Assembly (NCBI GenBank): GCA_965243165.1
Contig: OZ251535.1
Coordinates: forward strand, 1,426,001-1,490,000
Source of the DNA: CATQHD01 sp965243165
Lineage (GTDB): Bacteria > Actinomycetota > Acidimicrobiia > Spongiisociales > Spongiisociaceae
Direction: 5' to 3'
Length of the DNA stretch: 64,000 nucleotides
This document shows, one piece after another, positions 44,701 through 53,900 of the stretch (the stretch's first letter is position 1; each line of letters begins with the position of its first letter). Both the position numbers and the translations under genes were made by a program. The notes under the pieces are model-generated. The model was not told where the DNA came from, did not search any database, and saw nothing but the letters and a program-made list of their open reading frames with translations.

Positions 44701-45311
44701 AGATGCTCTCCTTCGAGAAGGAGATGCTGGGGCTCTACGTCTCCGACCATCCGCTGCTGGGCTTCGGGGGGGCGATTCGGCGCCTGACCACCTGCTCGAT
44801 CGGGGAGCTGGCGGACCAGCCCGACGGGGCCCGGGCCTCGATCTGCGGGATCACGGGCGGCATCACCCGGCGGTACACCCGGTCGGGGGATCCGATGGTG
44901 TTCTTCGGTCTCGAGGATCTGGAGGGGTCGGTCGAAGTGCTGGCCTTCCCCAAGACCGCCGCCCGGTCGGGGGAGCTGATCGAAGAGGACGCCATTCTGC
45001 TGGTGGAGGGCCGGGTCAGCCATTCCGGGGACGACGTGAAGCTGCGGGCGCACGACATCAGCCTGCCCAACCTGGCGCCGCCTGCGGAGCTGCGGCTGCG
45101 GGTGGCCGCCGCCGACCTGTCGCGGCCCAACGTGGACCAGCTCAAGCACATCCTCGTCACCAATCCGGGGGAGGCGCCGGTCTTGGTCGACATGACCGCC
45201 GGCAACGGGCGCAAGCTCCTCCGCCTCGACGACCGGTTCCGGGTGGATTCGTCCTCCTCGACCCTGTACGCCGAGATACGCCGCCTGTTCGGGGAGAAGG
45301 CTCTGGTCTGA
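41793..45311 (+). CDS. dnaE: DNA polymerase III alpha subunit
   Basis: This 1,172-residue replicative polymerase has an N-terminal PHP domain (HLHLHSEFSMLDGA from residue 8), the palm with PDIDMDF (catalytic Asp 414/416/418), GPGRGSAAGS, the fingers with IYQEQVMQIA and GYGFNKSHSAAYGLLAYQTAYLK, and a C-terminal OB fold (ASICGITGGITRRYTRSGDPM). It is the normal chromosomal form rather than DnaE2. The ATG at 41793 starts just before the PHP strand. It stands as a single gene after a long repeat region. Confidence 0.97.
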   Translation: MPGDSFVHLHLHSEFSMLDGAARIGDAVAAAAADGQPAIGLTDHGVLYGAVDFHRTAAAAGLTPVLGVEAYLTPGSRFDRPAPPDNVRYHLTLLAENQTGYANLVKLVSRAYLEGYYYKPRMDMELLAEHAEGIIAASGCLGGQVPQLLAPDASREEGNVGGRRDFDGAVEAAAAYQDIFGRENFFVELHQHGIEAQGRILPDLVEAARRIDAPLLATNDVHYTRREESDAHDVLLCIQTNSVVDDPDRLRFHGDQYYLKTAREMRELFPEDGFPGACSNTLAVAERSEVEFDFDRVLLPHFPVPPGHTGPSYLRELVMEGARERYGGEAGGEAGERIEYELKIIEDMGFPDYFLIVWDLIRYANERRIRTGPGRGSAAGSIVSYCLGITDLDPLRYGLIFERFLNPGRREMPDIDMDFDERYRADVIRYAAEKYGSDHVAQIVTFATIKGKQAIRDSTRVLGLPFSLGDRMAKHMPPAVLGKEAPLEVCFEQPSEEADQTSKDWYTHAAGLREAYRSEEDAKRVLDTARGLEGLRRQDSIHAAAVVISPRPLADLVPLQRKGEDKEVVTQFDMHAVEELGLLKMDILGLRTLSTIDRCLELIEASEGKRLDIDRAPLDDPATYEMLCRGDSIGVFQLEGTAMRSLIRSLRPDRFEDLIALVALYRPGPMSNDWHNAYANRKNGREQVSYPHPATEEVLRETYGLMIYQEQVMQIARDIAGYSMSDADSLRKAMGKKIPAIMKKEREKFVSGAAAGGGTAAFGEGLFDSIEGFAGYGFNKSHSAAYGLLAYQTAYLKAHYPAEYMAALLTSVRVDSDKTAVYLNECRAKGIEVFPPSVNMSESDFTVRGGKIVFGLSAVRNLGEGMVAKIVEARSEGGPFTDFQDFADRVDASVLNKKVVPSLIKAGAFDQTGHPRQGLFLAYEKLLDLTLERRRNEDRGQYSLFEGGEEEAQAVEAPAEIPDLEWGKKQMLSFEKEMLGLYVSDHPLLGFGGAIRRLTTCSIGELADQPDGARASICGITGGITRRYTRSGDPMVFFGLEDLEGSVEVLAFPKTAARSGELIEEDAILLVEGRVSHSGDDVKLRAHDISLPNLAPPAELRLRVAAADLSRPNVDQLKHILVTNPGEAPVLVDMTAGNGRKLLRLDDRFRVDSSSSTLYAEIRRLFGEKALV

Positions 45312-45326
45312 GAGGCGGCCTTCTCC
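45293..45326 (+). terminator. Stem-loop across the dnaE stop
   Basis: GGAGAAGG (45293-45300) pairs perfectly with CCTTCTCC (45319-45326) around the stop codon. There is no T-run, so the terminator call is tentative. Confidence 0.4.
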
Positions 45327-45534
45327 GGCTGAACGGATGAACCCCGGCCGCCGGCGCTCGACCCGAGCAGCCTTGGATGCCGAGAACGCGAATCTCCCGC
45401 CCGGACTTTCCCCTGTCTGCCGCGAACACCCCGGTCGAGCCGCTACCTCGACCAATCCGCCGCCAAGAACGCGAAAATCCCGACTCGGCCTTCGAGGGTC
45501 AGAGCGGGGCGGTCAGCCGGCCTGACCCCTTTCG

Positions 45535-45590
45535 GACCTGGGGTGATAACAGTGAGACAACTGTCTGATCAGAAACGTGAGGTTCATGAC
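45535..45590 (+). repeat. Dispersed repeat family II, partial copy 3
   Basis: GACCTGGGG then ATAACAGTGAGACAACT resembles 5898-5963 and 9196-9270. It contains overlapping palindromes ACAGT...ACTGT and AGACA-AC-TGTCT. The 45327-45619 gap has no gene; the string GAACGCGAA occurs twice, near 45385 and 45468, and as its complement near 41688. Confidence 0.4.
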
Positions 45591-45619
45591 CGCCGCGCCC
45601 TCGGCGCCGGATCCGGGGG

Positions 45620-46765
45620 TCAGGCCTCCCCGAGGCAGGCCGCCGCCGACGCCTCCCAGAAAGGCGACCGAGGGTCGACCAGGTCGAGGCGGCCGGCTTC
45701 GGGCAGCTCCACCAGCTGCGCACCGCCCCCGGCGGCGAGGGCGGCTTCTACGAAGCGGCGGCTCTGGCCGGGGGGGATGTCTTCGTCCCGCCCGCCGTGC
45801 ACCGCAACCGCCGGCGCTCCGACGGGGAGTGATTGGATGGGATCCACCCGGTCCAGATGGGTTTCGAGCTCACCGCCCATCAAACCGGCCAGCAGGCCGC
45901 GGCAACCGGGGCCGAGGCGGCGCAGGTCGAGCATTCCGCCCGCCGTTACCAACCGGGCGGGCCGCCGCCGGGCGTTCTTGGCGGCGAAGAAGGCCAGGTG
46001 CCCGCCGGCCGAATGCCCGAACACCGTTATGTTGCCGGGGTCGATCGGATGTTCTTCCGCCAAGCGGTCGAGGGCGTCCACCGCCGAGGCGGCGTCCTCG
46101 AGCATCTCCCGCCACCGCCCCGCCGGCGGGGGGCGCCGGTACTCGACGTTCCAGGATGCAGCCCCGCGGGCGGCGAGGTCGACCGCCGCGCCGTCCAGGG
46201 TGTCCCGGGTGTAGGGGCCGGTCCATCCGCCGCCGTGGAACAGCACAGCCGCCGGATGGGGCCCCGGCCCTTCGGGGAGCCGCAGGTCCCCCTCTTGGTC
46301 GGGGCGGCCGCCGTAGGGGAGGGTGATGGGGGGGTGCGCCGCCCGGTAGTGGAGGCGGGCGATGGCCGCCCGGTAGCCGTCCAAGCCCCGTCCGAAGATG
46401 CGGTAGGCGCACACCGGTTCGATCAACGAGACCCGCCGCCAGGCTTCGCGCTCCTCCACGTTGGAGATGTGGACCTCCACCACCGGCAGCTCGACCGCCT
46501 CGACGGCGTCCCGCAGGGCGTAGCTGGTGTGGGTGTAGGCCCCCGGGTTGAAGACGACGGCGTCGGCTGCGCCCCGCGCCGCGTGCAGGGCGTCGATCAA
46601 AGCTCCCTCGTGGTTGGACTGGAAGGCCTCCAACCGGTGCCCGTACCCGGCCGCCCACGCCCGGCAGCGGTCCTCCACCTCTTCTAGGCCGGCCTCCCCG
46701 TACACCTCCGGCGCCCTGGTTCCCAGCAGATTCAGGTTCGGTCCGTTGAGCAGCAGTATCCGCAC
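45620..46765 (-). CDS. Type II 3-dehydroquinate dehydratase fused to an alpha/beta-hydrolase domain
   Basis: A 381-residue fusion. Residues 1-145 are AroQ, the shikimate-pathway dehydratase: ILLLNGPNLNLLG, Y22 in PEVYG, FNPGAYTHTS (N73, H79), EVHISNVEEREAWR (H99) and GLDGYRAAIARL. Residues 150-381 are an esterase-like domain with the oxyanion HGGGW (177-181), nucleophile S252 in GHSAGG and acid D327 in HGGRDEDIPP. The usual histidine of the GHxDLxDP end is replaced by Arg359 (AGRLDLVDP), one base from a His codon, so this half may be inactive. The GTG at 46765 lies six bases after TAGGAT, consistent with a leaderless mRNA. It is divergent from hyuA. Confidence 0.88.
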   Translation of the reverse strand: MRILLLNGPNLNLLGTRAPEVYGEAGLEEVEDRCRAWAAGYGHRLEAFQSNHEGALIDALHAARGAADAVVFNPGAYTHTSYALRDAVEAVELPVVEVHISNVEEREAWRRVSLIEPVCAYRIFGRGLDGYRAAIARLHYRAAHPPITLPYGGRPDQEGDLRLPEGPGPHPAAVLFHGGGWTGPYTRDTLDGAAVDLAARGAASWNVEYRRPPPAGRWREMLEDAASAVDALDRLAEEHPIDPGNITVFGHSAGGHLAFFAAKNARRRPARLVTAGGMLDLRRLGPGCRGLLAGLMGGELETHLDRVDPIQSLPVGAPAVAVHGGRDEDIPPGQSRRFVEAALAAGGGAQLVELPEAGRLDLVDPRSPFWEASAAACLGEA

Positions 46766-46771
46766 GCCGTC

Positions 46772-46777
46772 ATCCTA
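46772..46777 (-). promoter_or_regulatory. -10 box for a leaderless aroQ-hydrolase transcript
   Basis: Read on the minus strand this is TAGGAT, with exactly six bases before the GTG start. That spacing would start the RNA at the start codon itself, a common pattern in actinobacteria. Confidence 0.5.
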
Positions 46778-46880
46778 GAATGCCGGGCGGCGTTCCCGCC
46801 GGCGTCTATCCTGTTCGGCGGCCCGCCGCTTTGATCGAACCCGGCCGAGCCGCCCGGACGCCGAGCCGCCCCTGGAAAGT

Positions 46881-49007
46881 ATGAACATCACAACCGACGC
46901 CCCGGTGCGGGTGGGAGTAGACATCGGCGGAACCTTCACCGACCTCATGCTGGTCGGCGGGTCGGGGGAGGTCGAGATCGGCAAGGTGCTCACCACCCCC
47001 GACCCGTCCCAGGGCGTGGAAGAGGTGCTGGCCCAAACCCTGGAGCGCGCCGGGATCTCCGCCGCCGCGGTGCACCGGCTGGTCCACGGCACCACTCTGG
47101 TCACCAACGCCGTCATCGAGCGGAAGGGCGCCCGAACCGCCCTGATCACCAGCGCCGGTTTCCGCGACTCCATCGAGATAGGGCGGGAACACCGTTACGA
47201 GCTGTACGACCTCGACCTGGAACTTCCCAAGCCCCTGGTGCCCCGGCATCTGCGCTTCGACGTTCCGGAGCGCACCCTGGCCGACGGGGCCCGGCTCATC
47301 GAGCTCGACGAGGAATACCTCGCCCGGCTGGCCGCCGAGCTGGCCGAGGCGGGGGTGGAAGCGGCGGCGGTCTGCTTCCTCCATTCCTTCACCAACCCCG
47401 AATCCGAACGGCGGGCCCGGGCCGTCCTGGAGCGGGCCGCGCCCGGCCTGCGGGTGTCGCTGTCCTCCGAAACGGCGCCCGAGATCGGCGAGTTCGAGCG
47501 GGCGTCCACCACCATCGCCAACGTGTACGTCCAGCCCCTGGTGGAGCGCTACCTGATCGGGCTCCGCCGCCGGCTGGATAGCATGGGGTTCGAGGGCCGG
47601 CTGTTCTTGATGCTGTCCAGCGGGGGGGCGGCCACCCTGGACACCTGCCTGAAGTTCCCGATCCGGCTGCTCGAGTCCGGCCCGGCGGCGGGGGCCTTGG
47701 CGGCGGCCTCGGTGGGGTCCGCCATGGGGCGGGATTCGCTGCTGTCCTTCGACATGGGGGGCACCACCGCCAAGCTGAGCGTGGTGGACGGGGGCGCGCC
47801 GCTGGTTACCCGCGGCTTCGAGGTGGACCGCCGCTACCGGTTCAAGAAGGGTTCGGGCCTGCCGGTGCGGACGCCGGTGATCGAGATGATCGAGATCGGG
47901 GCGGGGGGCGGCTCCATCGCCCGCATCGACGACATGGGCCTCCTCAAGGTGGGGCCGGACTCGGCGGCCGCCGATCCGGGGCCGGTCTGTTACGGGCGGG
48001 GCGGGCGTGCGCCGACCGTTACCGACGCCGACCTGGTGCTCGGATACCTCGACCCCGGCTACTTCCTGGGGGGCGCCATGCAGCTGGACGCGGCGGCCGC
48101 CGAAGCCGCCCTGGAGGAGCGCATCGGCCGGCCGCTGGGCCTCTCGGCGGCGGAGGCGGCCTGGGGGGTCCACCAAGTGGTCAACGAGGCCATGGCCAAC
48201 GCCGCCCGCGTTCACATGGTGGAGCGGGGGAAGAACCCCCGCACCCTGCCGGTGGCGGCCTTCGGGGGAGCCGGTCCGGTGCATGGATACCAGGTGGCCG
48301 AGCTGCTCGGGAGCGCCGAGCTGGTGCTTCCCTACGGAGCGGGTGTAACCAGCGCCATGGGGCTGCTGGCGGCGCCGCTGGCCTTCGATTTCGTCCGCTC
48401 CCACTACGGGAGGCTGGGCGAGCTCGACTGGGAGGAGGTGAGCGCCCTCTTCGAGGAGATGGAGCGGGACGGCGCCGAGCTGCTGGGCGGCTCGGGCGCC
48501 GGCCCCGGCGAGATCACCCACACCCGCACCGCCGACATCCGCTACGCGGGGCAGGGCCACGAGATAAGCGTCCCGATCCCAGACGGCGCCCTGTCGGAGG
48601 ACCGCCTCCCGGCCGTCCGCGCCGAGTTCGACCGGGTGTACCGCACCCTCTACGGACGGGAGGGCCCGCCGGTGGAGCTGGAGGCCCTCGCCTGGAGGGT
48701 GGTCAGCCGGGGTCCGCTTCCCGCCCCGGTCGGCGCCCCTCCCCAGGATTCGGCGGGCGGGGCCGAGGCGGCCCTCAAAGGGGAGCGCCCCGCCTATTTC
48801 CCCTCCCTGGGCGGGTTTGCGCCCACCCCCGTCTACGACCGCCGCCGGCTGGGCGCCGGGGCGTCGCTGGCGGGGCCGGCCATCATCGAGGAGAGGGAAT
48901 CCACCGCCGTCATCGGACCGGGGGGCCGGGTGCGGGTGGACGGCCGGCTCAACCTCGTCGCGGCGGTGGGCGGAGCGCAGGCGGGCGGAGGAGGGGCGGG
49001 GAGATGA
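46881..49007 (+). CDS. hyuA: Hydantoinase/oxoprolinase subunit A
   Basis: This 708-residue ATP-dependent cyclic-amidase subunit has the actin-fold start VRVGVDIGGTFTDLMLVGG, then HGTTLVTNAVIERKGA, SSETAPEIGEFERASTTIANVY, the phosphate loop SFDMGGTTAKLSVVDGG and AFGGAGPVHGYQVAELLG. Family members open hydantoins, 5-oxoproline or acetophenone-type substrates at the cost of ATP; the exact substrate is not determined by these motifs. The ATG at 46881 has GGAAAG upstream. It overlaps hyuB by four bases, so the two subunits are made together. Confidence 0.9.
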   Translation: MNITTDAPVRVGVDIGGTFTDLMLVGGSGEVEIGKVLTTPDPSQGVEEVLAQTLERAGISAAAVHRLVHGTTLVTNAVIERKGARTALITSAGFRDSIEIGREHRYELYDLDLELPKPLVPRHLRFDVPERTLADGARLIELDEEYLARLAAELAEAGVEAAAVCFLHSFTNPESERRARAVLERAAPGLRVSLSSETAPEIGEFERASTTIANVYVQPLVERYLIGLRRRLDSMGFEGRLFLMLSSGGAATLDTCLKFPIRLLESGPAAGALAAASVGSAMGRDSLLSFDMGGTTAKLSVVDGGAPLVTRGFEVDRRYRFKKGSGLPVRTPVIEMIEIGAGGGSIARIDDMGLLKVGPDSAAADPGPVCYGRGGRAPTVTDADLVLGYLDPGYFLGGAMQLDAAAAEAALEERIGRPLGLSAAEAAWGVHQVVNEAMANAARVHMVERGKNPRTLPVAAFGGAGPVHGYQVAELLGSAELVLPYGAGVTSAMGLLAAPLAFDFVRSHYGRLGELDWEEVSALFEEMERDGAELLGGSGAGPGEITHTRTADIRYAGQGHEISVPIPDGALSEDRLPAVRAEFDRVYRTLYGREGPPVELEALAWRVVSRGPLPAPVGAPPQDSAGGAEAALKGERPAYFPSLGGFAPTPVYDRRRLGAGASLAGPAIIEERESTAVIGPGGRVRVDGRLNLVAAVGGAQAGGGGAGR

Positions 49008-50770
49008 CCGGCCGGGCGGCCGGGCTGGATCCGGTGCAGGTGGAGGTGCTGTGGAGCCGGGTGCTGGCGGTGGTCAACGAGCAGCAGGCGGCCCTGCAGC
49101 GCACCGCCTTCAGCACCATCGTGCGCGAGACCCAGGACCTCGCCTGCGGCGTCTTCGACACGAAGGCGCGGATGATGGCCCAGTCGGTTACCGGAACTCC
49201 GGGCCACATCAACGCCATGGCCACCGGGGTGCGCCACTTCCTGGACGCCTACCCGCCGGGGTCCCTGCAGCCGGGCGACGTGCTCCTGACCAACGACCCG
49301 TGGATGACCGCCGGGCAGATCAACGACATAACGGTGGTTACACCGGTCTTCAAGAACGGAAAGGAGGTGGCCTATTTCGCCAACACCTGCCACGCCGCCG
49401 ACATCGGCGGGCGGATACTGTCCGCCCAGGCGCGGGAGGTGTACGAGGAGGGGCTGCGCATCCCGATCATGAAGCTCTACGACCGGGGCGAGATCAACCA
49501 GGACCTGATCTCGATCGTGCGGGCCAACGTCCGCACCCCCGACGAGACGGTGGGAGACCTCTACGCCCAGACCTCCTGCAACGACGTGGGCGCCCGCGCC
49601 CTGCTCGGGTTCATGGACGAGTTCGGCCTCGACGCCGTCGATCCGCTCTCCCGCGAGATCATCGGCCGCTCCGAAGAGGCGATGCGCAGCGCCGTCCGCG
49701 AGATCCCCAACGGGGTCCACCATCACGAGACCTGGAGCGACGGCTTCGAGGAACCGATCGTGGTCAGGGCCGCCGTTACCGTCGAGGACGAAGACATATA
49801 CATCGACTTCGCCGGCTCTTCTCCCCAGAGCGCACGCGGCGTCAACGTGGTGTTCAACTACACCCACGCCTACGCCTCCTTCGCCATGAAGGCGGCGGTC
49901 TGCCCCGACGTGCCCCACAACGAAGGGGCCTTCCGCCCGGTGCACGTCTCCGCTCCGCCGGGGTCGATCCTCAACTGCATCGACCCGGCGCCGGTGGCGT
50001 CCCGGCACATCATCGGCCATTTCCTGCCGGGGGTGGTGTTCGGGGCGCTGGCCGAGGCCATGCCCGGCCGTTTGATGGCCCCCGGCGCCGATCCGATCTG
50101 GATCACCGTCTGGAGGGGGAGGGAGCGGGCGGGGGGCGATCCGTTCACGTTCAGCCTGTTCCAATGCGGAGGGGCGGGGGCGAGGGCTTCCAAGGACGGC
50201 CTCTCGGCCACCGGATTCCCGAGCGGGGTGGCCGGGGTGCCCGCCGAGTCGGTCGAAACCCTCACCCCGATGGTCCAGCGCCGCCGGGAGCTGCGCACCG
50301 ACTCGGGGGGGCCGGGCCGGTTCCGGGGGGGCCTCGGCCAGCTGACCGAAATGAGCTGCCGCACCGACCAGCCGTGGACCCTGTCGGCCATGGTCGACCG
50401 GATCTCCCACCCCGCCGGCGGCTTGCTGGGGGGAGAGCCCGGCGCGGCGGGGGAGCTGGCCGTAGACGGCGGCCGGGAGGCCCAGCCCAAGCGGCTGCTG
50501 GTGCTCGACCCGGACAACCGGGTCCATCTGAACCCGCCGGGCGGCGGCGGTTTCGGAGACCCCTTCACCCGCGACCCCGAGGCCGTTCTCTGGGATGTCG
50601 TCGAGGGGTACGTATCCCTGGAGGGCGCCCGCCGGGACTACGGGGCGGTGATCGAATACCTGGGCGGGAGCGGCCGGTTGGTGCGCCTCCCCGAGCACTA
50701 CCGCCTCGACCGGGCGGCCACAGAGCAACTCCGCCGCCGGCGCCGAACCGAGCCGGATCCGCGGGCCTGA
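49004..50770 (+). CDS. hyuB: Hydantoinase/oxoprolinase subunit B
   Basis: This 588-residue partner of HyuA shows DPVQVEVLWSRVLAVVNEQQ, RETQDLACGVFDTKARMMAQS, the conserved NDPWMTAGQINDITVV, NTCHAADIGGR and the C-terminal PPGGGGFGDPFTRDPEAVLWDV. The ATG overlaps the hyuA stop. The next gene is an SLH protein with its own ribosome-binding site 130 bases further on, so the operon probably ends here. The substrate is unknown; the nearby ligase and aminotransferase genes suggest nitrogen salvage. Confidence 0.9.
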   Translation: MTGRAAGLDPVQVEVLWSRVLAVVNEQQAALQRTAFSTIVRETQDLACGVFDTKARMMAQSVTGTPGHINAMATGVRHFLDAYPPGSLQPGDVLLTNDPWMTAGQINDITVVTPVFKNGKEVAYFANTCHAADIGGRILSAQAREVYEEGLRIPIMKLYDRGEINQDLISIVRANVRTPDETVGDLYAQTSCNDVGARALLGFMDEFGLDAVDPLSREIIGRSEEAMRSAVREIPNGVHHHETWSDGFEEPIVVRAAVTVEDEDIYIDFAGSSPQSARGVNVVFNYTHAYASFAMKAAVCPDVPHNEGAFRPVHVSAPPGSILNCIDPAPVASRHIIGHFLPGVVFGALAEAMPGRLMAPGADPIWITVWRGRERAGGDPFTFSLFQCGGAGARASKDGLSATGFPSGVAGVPAESVETLTPMVQRRRELRTDSGGPGRFRGGLGQLTEMSCRTDQPWTLSAMVDRISHPAGGLLGGEPGAAGELAVDGGREAQPKRLLVLDPDNRVHLNPPGGGGFGDPFTRDPEAVLWDVVEGYVSLEGARRDYGAVIEYLGGSGRLVRLPEHYRLDRAATEQLRRRRRTEPDPRA

Positions 50771-50903
50771 CCCGCCCGATTCGAAGCGGCGGTCCAGAGG
50801 CTTGCAGCCATAAAGAGGTGTTACGGGGGCGGGTGTGTTATCGTGGCCCGGACTGGGCGGAGTTGCTTCAATATCCGGTGCACGCCGGCGGTTTGGAGGA
50901 ACC

Positions 50904-53900
50904 ATGAATCGCAGCGAAGGATCGATCGGCGTCAGACGGCGGCTGGTGCTGCCCTTGGCGGTGTTGGCTTTGACCGCATCGCTGCTGGCGGCGGGGGCGC
51001 CTCCCGGGGGGGCGGTGGACGGGGAGGCGGACGCAACGGCCCGGTTTTCGGCGTGTTTGGGCCCGGCGTTGGAGTCGGCGGGCTTCGAAGACATCACGCG
51101 GTCGTTCGCCGAGGACGCCGTCAACTGCCTGGCTCATTACCGGATCACCAAGGGCCGGACCGCCGATTCGTTCGACCCGGATGCGGCGGTGCTGCGTTGG
51201 CAGATGGCTTTGTTCATGGCGAGGGCGGCGGGCCCCGCCGGGATCGTGCTGCCGGCGGCCTCGAACCAGGGGTTCTTCGATGTAGAGGGGATGTTCACGG
51301 AGGGCCGCCGCGCCATCGATCAGATGGCCGAGCTGGAGATAATGCCGGGCAGGAGCCGCGGCCGCTTCGATCCGTATACGGCGGTGGACCGAGCGGAGAT
51401 GGCGCTTATCTTGGAGGCTTTCCTGGAGGAGGCTCAGTTGGGCGCCGGCGGCCAAGACATATCCGAGGTGCAGCCGGACGACGAGGTGTTCGACGACCTG
51501 GATCGGGTGACCCGCAACGAGTACACGGCCATCAGGAAGATGTTCGAGACCGGGGTTGCCATGGGCACCTCCCGCAACCGTTTTTCACCGGACGGCCTGG
51601 TTACCCGCGCCCAGATGGCGGTGTTCATCACCAGAACGTTGGCCCACACCCAGGCCCGGCCGGAGGGGTTGACGTTCCAGGCCGAGGAAGGGTCCGTTAC
51701 CGTGGGCGGGTCGGTCGAGATGGTGGTGTCGATCCGCGACCGCAGTCATAATCCGGTCACCGATGCGCTGGTGGATATCTTCTACGCGGCCGATGCGGGG
51801 GATGCCTTCGAGCGCGACGGAACCTGCGACGTCGACGAGGTCCGGGCGGTTCAGGGGTCGGTTCCCTGTGAGATCGTATACGGCGACGACATCACCGATG
51901 CGTCCGGGGATCTGGAGGTTGTTTTCGCCCCCGACGAGGACGCAACGGTGTGGGCGTGGTCGGGCCGGGCGGGCGACGTCTACGACGACGACCGAGATTC
52001 CGACCGGGGGGCTTCTCTGCGGGTCGAGGCGACCAAAGCGGCCGACAGGCTGCGGGTGACCGACGACATGCCCGACAACTCGCGGTACGTCCGGTTCGGC
52101 CGGCGGGTGACGTTCACCTTTCAGCTGGTGGACGAGGACGGCGCCCCGGTGCGGGAGAAGAACCGGCGGATGACGATAGCGGTGGAGGAGTCCGTCTTCA
52201 GGGACGGAGTCGCAGCCGCTTCCCGGCTTTCATCGTCCACGCGAACCTACCAGACGAATGAGGCCGGCCGGTTCACCTTGTCCTTCCGGCAGGTCGACCC
52301 CAGGCCTTCGAGCCGCGACGCCGGCGACCGGGCCGAGCTCGACCTCGATGTGTTCCTGCCGTCCGGCTCGGGCCTGACTCTGGATGACATGACCGCCCTG
52401 GGGATGGCCGGGGGCGGCGCCGGCGACCGCCCGGCGGCGGTGTGGTCGGATGAGGCGGGGGCGGCCCCGTCTTATTCCTTGATCCTTTCGCAGCAGATTT
52501 CCTACCATGAGGCGTCGGACAGCGACCGAGGCGCCATCAACACGGTTGCTGCGGTTTTGGTGGACCAGTACGGAGATGCGCTGTCCCGCCGCACCGTGAG
52601 CTTCTTCTCCGACGATCCAGAGGGCATCGGCGCCGCCGCCGACGGGAGCTCCCGGCTGAGGCGGACCACCAACCGGTCGGGCCGGGCCGCCCTCACCTAC
52701 AGCCGGGATTCGGACGAAAGCGGGGCGGAGAGGATATGGGCGGTGTTCACCGACCCCGGCGGCGCGGGCGCGGCCGATGACATCCTCGTGCGGTCCGAGC
52801 CGATCACGCATTATTGGGCGGAGGAGGCGGACGGGCCGGTGACCGGTCCGCTGCTGGACAAGGACACCGCCGCCAACCGGTTGGTGGTGTCTTCCGGCGG
52901 CAAGGTGCATCTGATCGAGTACGACGGCAACGATCAGCTGAACAACCTGGACGGGCCGGCTACCTTGGCTAGCTTCGAGGCTCATCTGGGTCATACGGGC
53001 ATGGAGCGGCCCGTTCCCAAAGAAGTGGTTGCCAGGGTGCGGGTGAGCGCCTACGCCTCTCGGCCTTCGGGGGTGAGCAACATCACGCTCTTGGGCGGAT
53101 CGGCGGTGGATGCCCCCGATCGGGCCGTGCAGGTGCTGCTGTTGGATGATTTGGAGCCCGGCCAGACCCATTTGAAGTTGGATATGCCCCGGACGGTTGC
53201 CTTCACCCTGCAGGTTGCCGATTCGACCGGGGACCCGATCGCCGAGCCGGGCTGGCAGGCAACCGTAACCTACACCGAGACCCCGGTGGGGGGTTCGGCG
53301 GGAGCTCAACGGACCCGGACGGTAACCACCGACGACGAGGGCAGGGCGGAGTTCTCGTTCACGCAGGCCGGAACTTCGGCCGGGGGCGAGACGGCCAAAG
53401 TGGTGTTCACGGTGAGCGCCGCCGCCAAGTCCGGCGCGTCTTTGCCCGTGGTGGGCGCCGTTTCGAAGGGCGCCGCAGTTCCGGCCGACGACCCGGTGGC
53501 CGACGACCGGGGCAAGTACCGGGTGCAGGGCGCCGACGACGGGGCCGGGGCGGCCGCCGGCCTGGTGATCAGCCTTCCCCGAAACAGACTTCCCTACACG
53601 GCCGCCGCCGCCGGCGGGGCGCAGAACACGGTCGACGCCCGGATCGTCGACAAGTACGGCGTTACAGTTGCGGCGGCAACCGATGCGGTCTCGTTCCTGT
53701 CGGACGACGAAAGCGGCCTCTGGGCGGAGGGGTCGACGTTCTCTTCCGCAGAAGCCGACGGCAAGAGGGTGCTCGGGGGCGACGCCAAGCCGGCCAACCA
53801 ACAGGCCGCTTCGGGCGGTGCGGCTTCTGTGACCTACAGCCGCGCTTCCGCGGAGGGGGCGGTCGAGACGATTTGGGCCGTCGTCACCGTGGGGGCGGAC

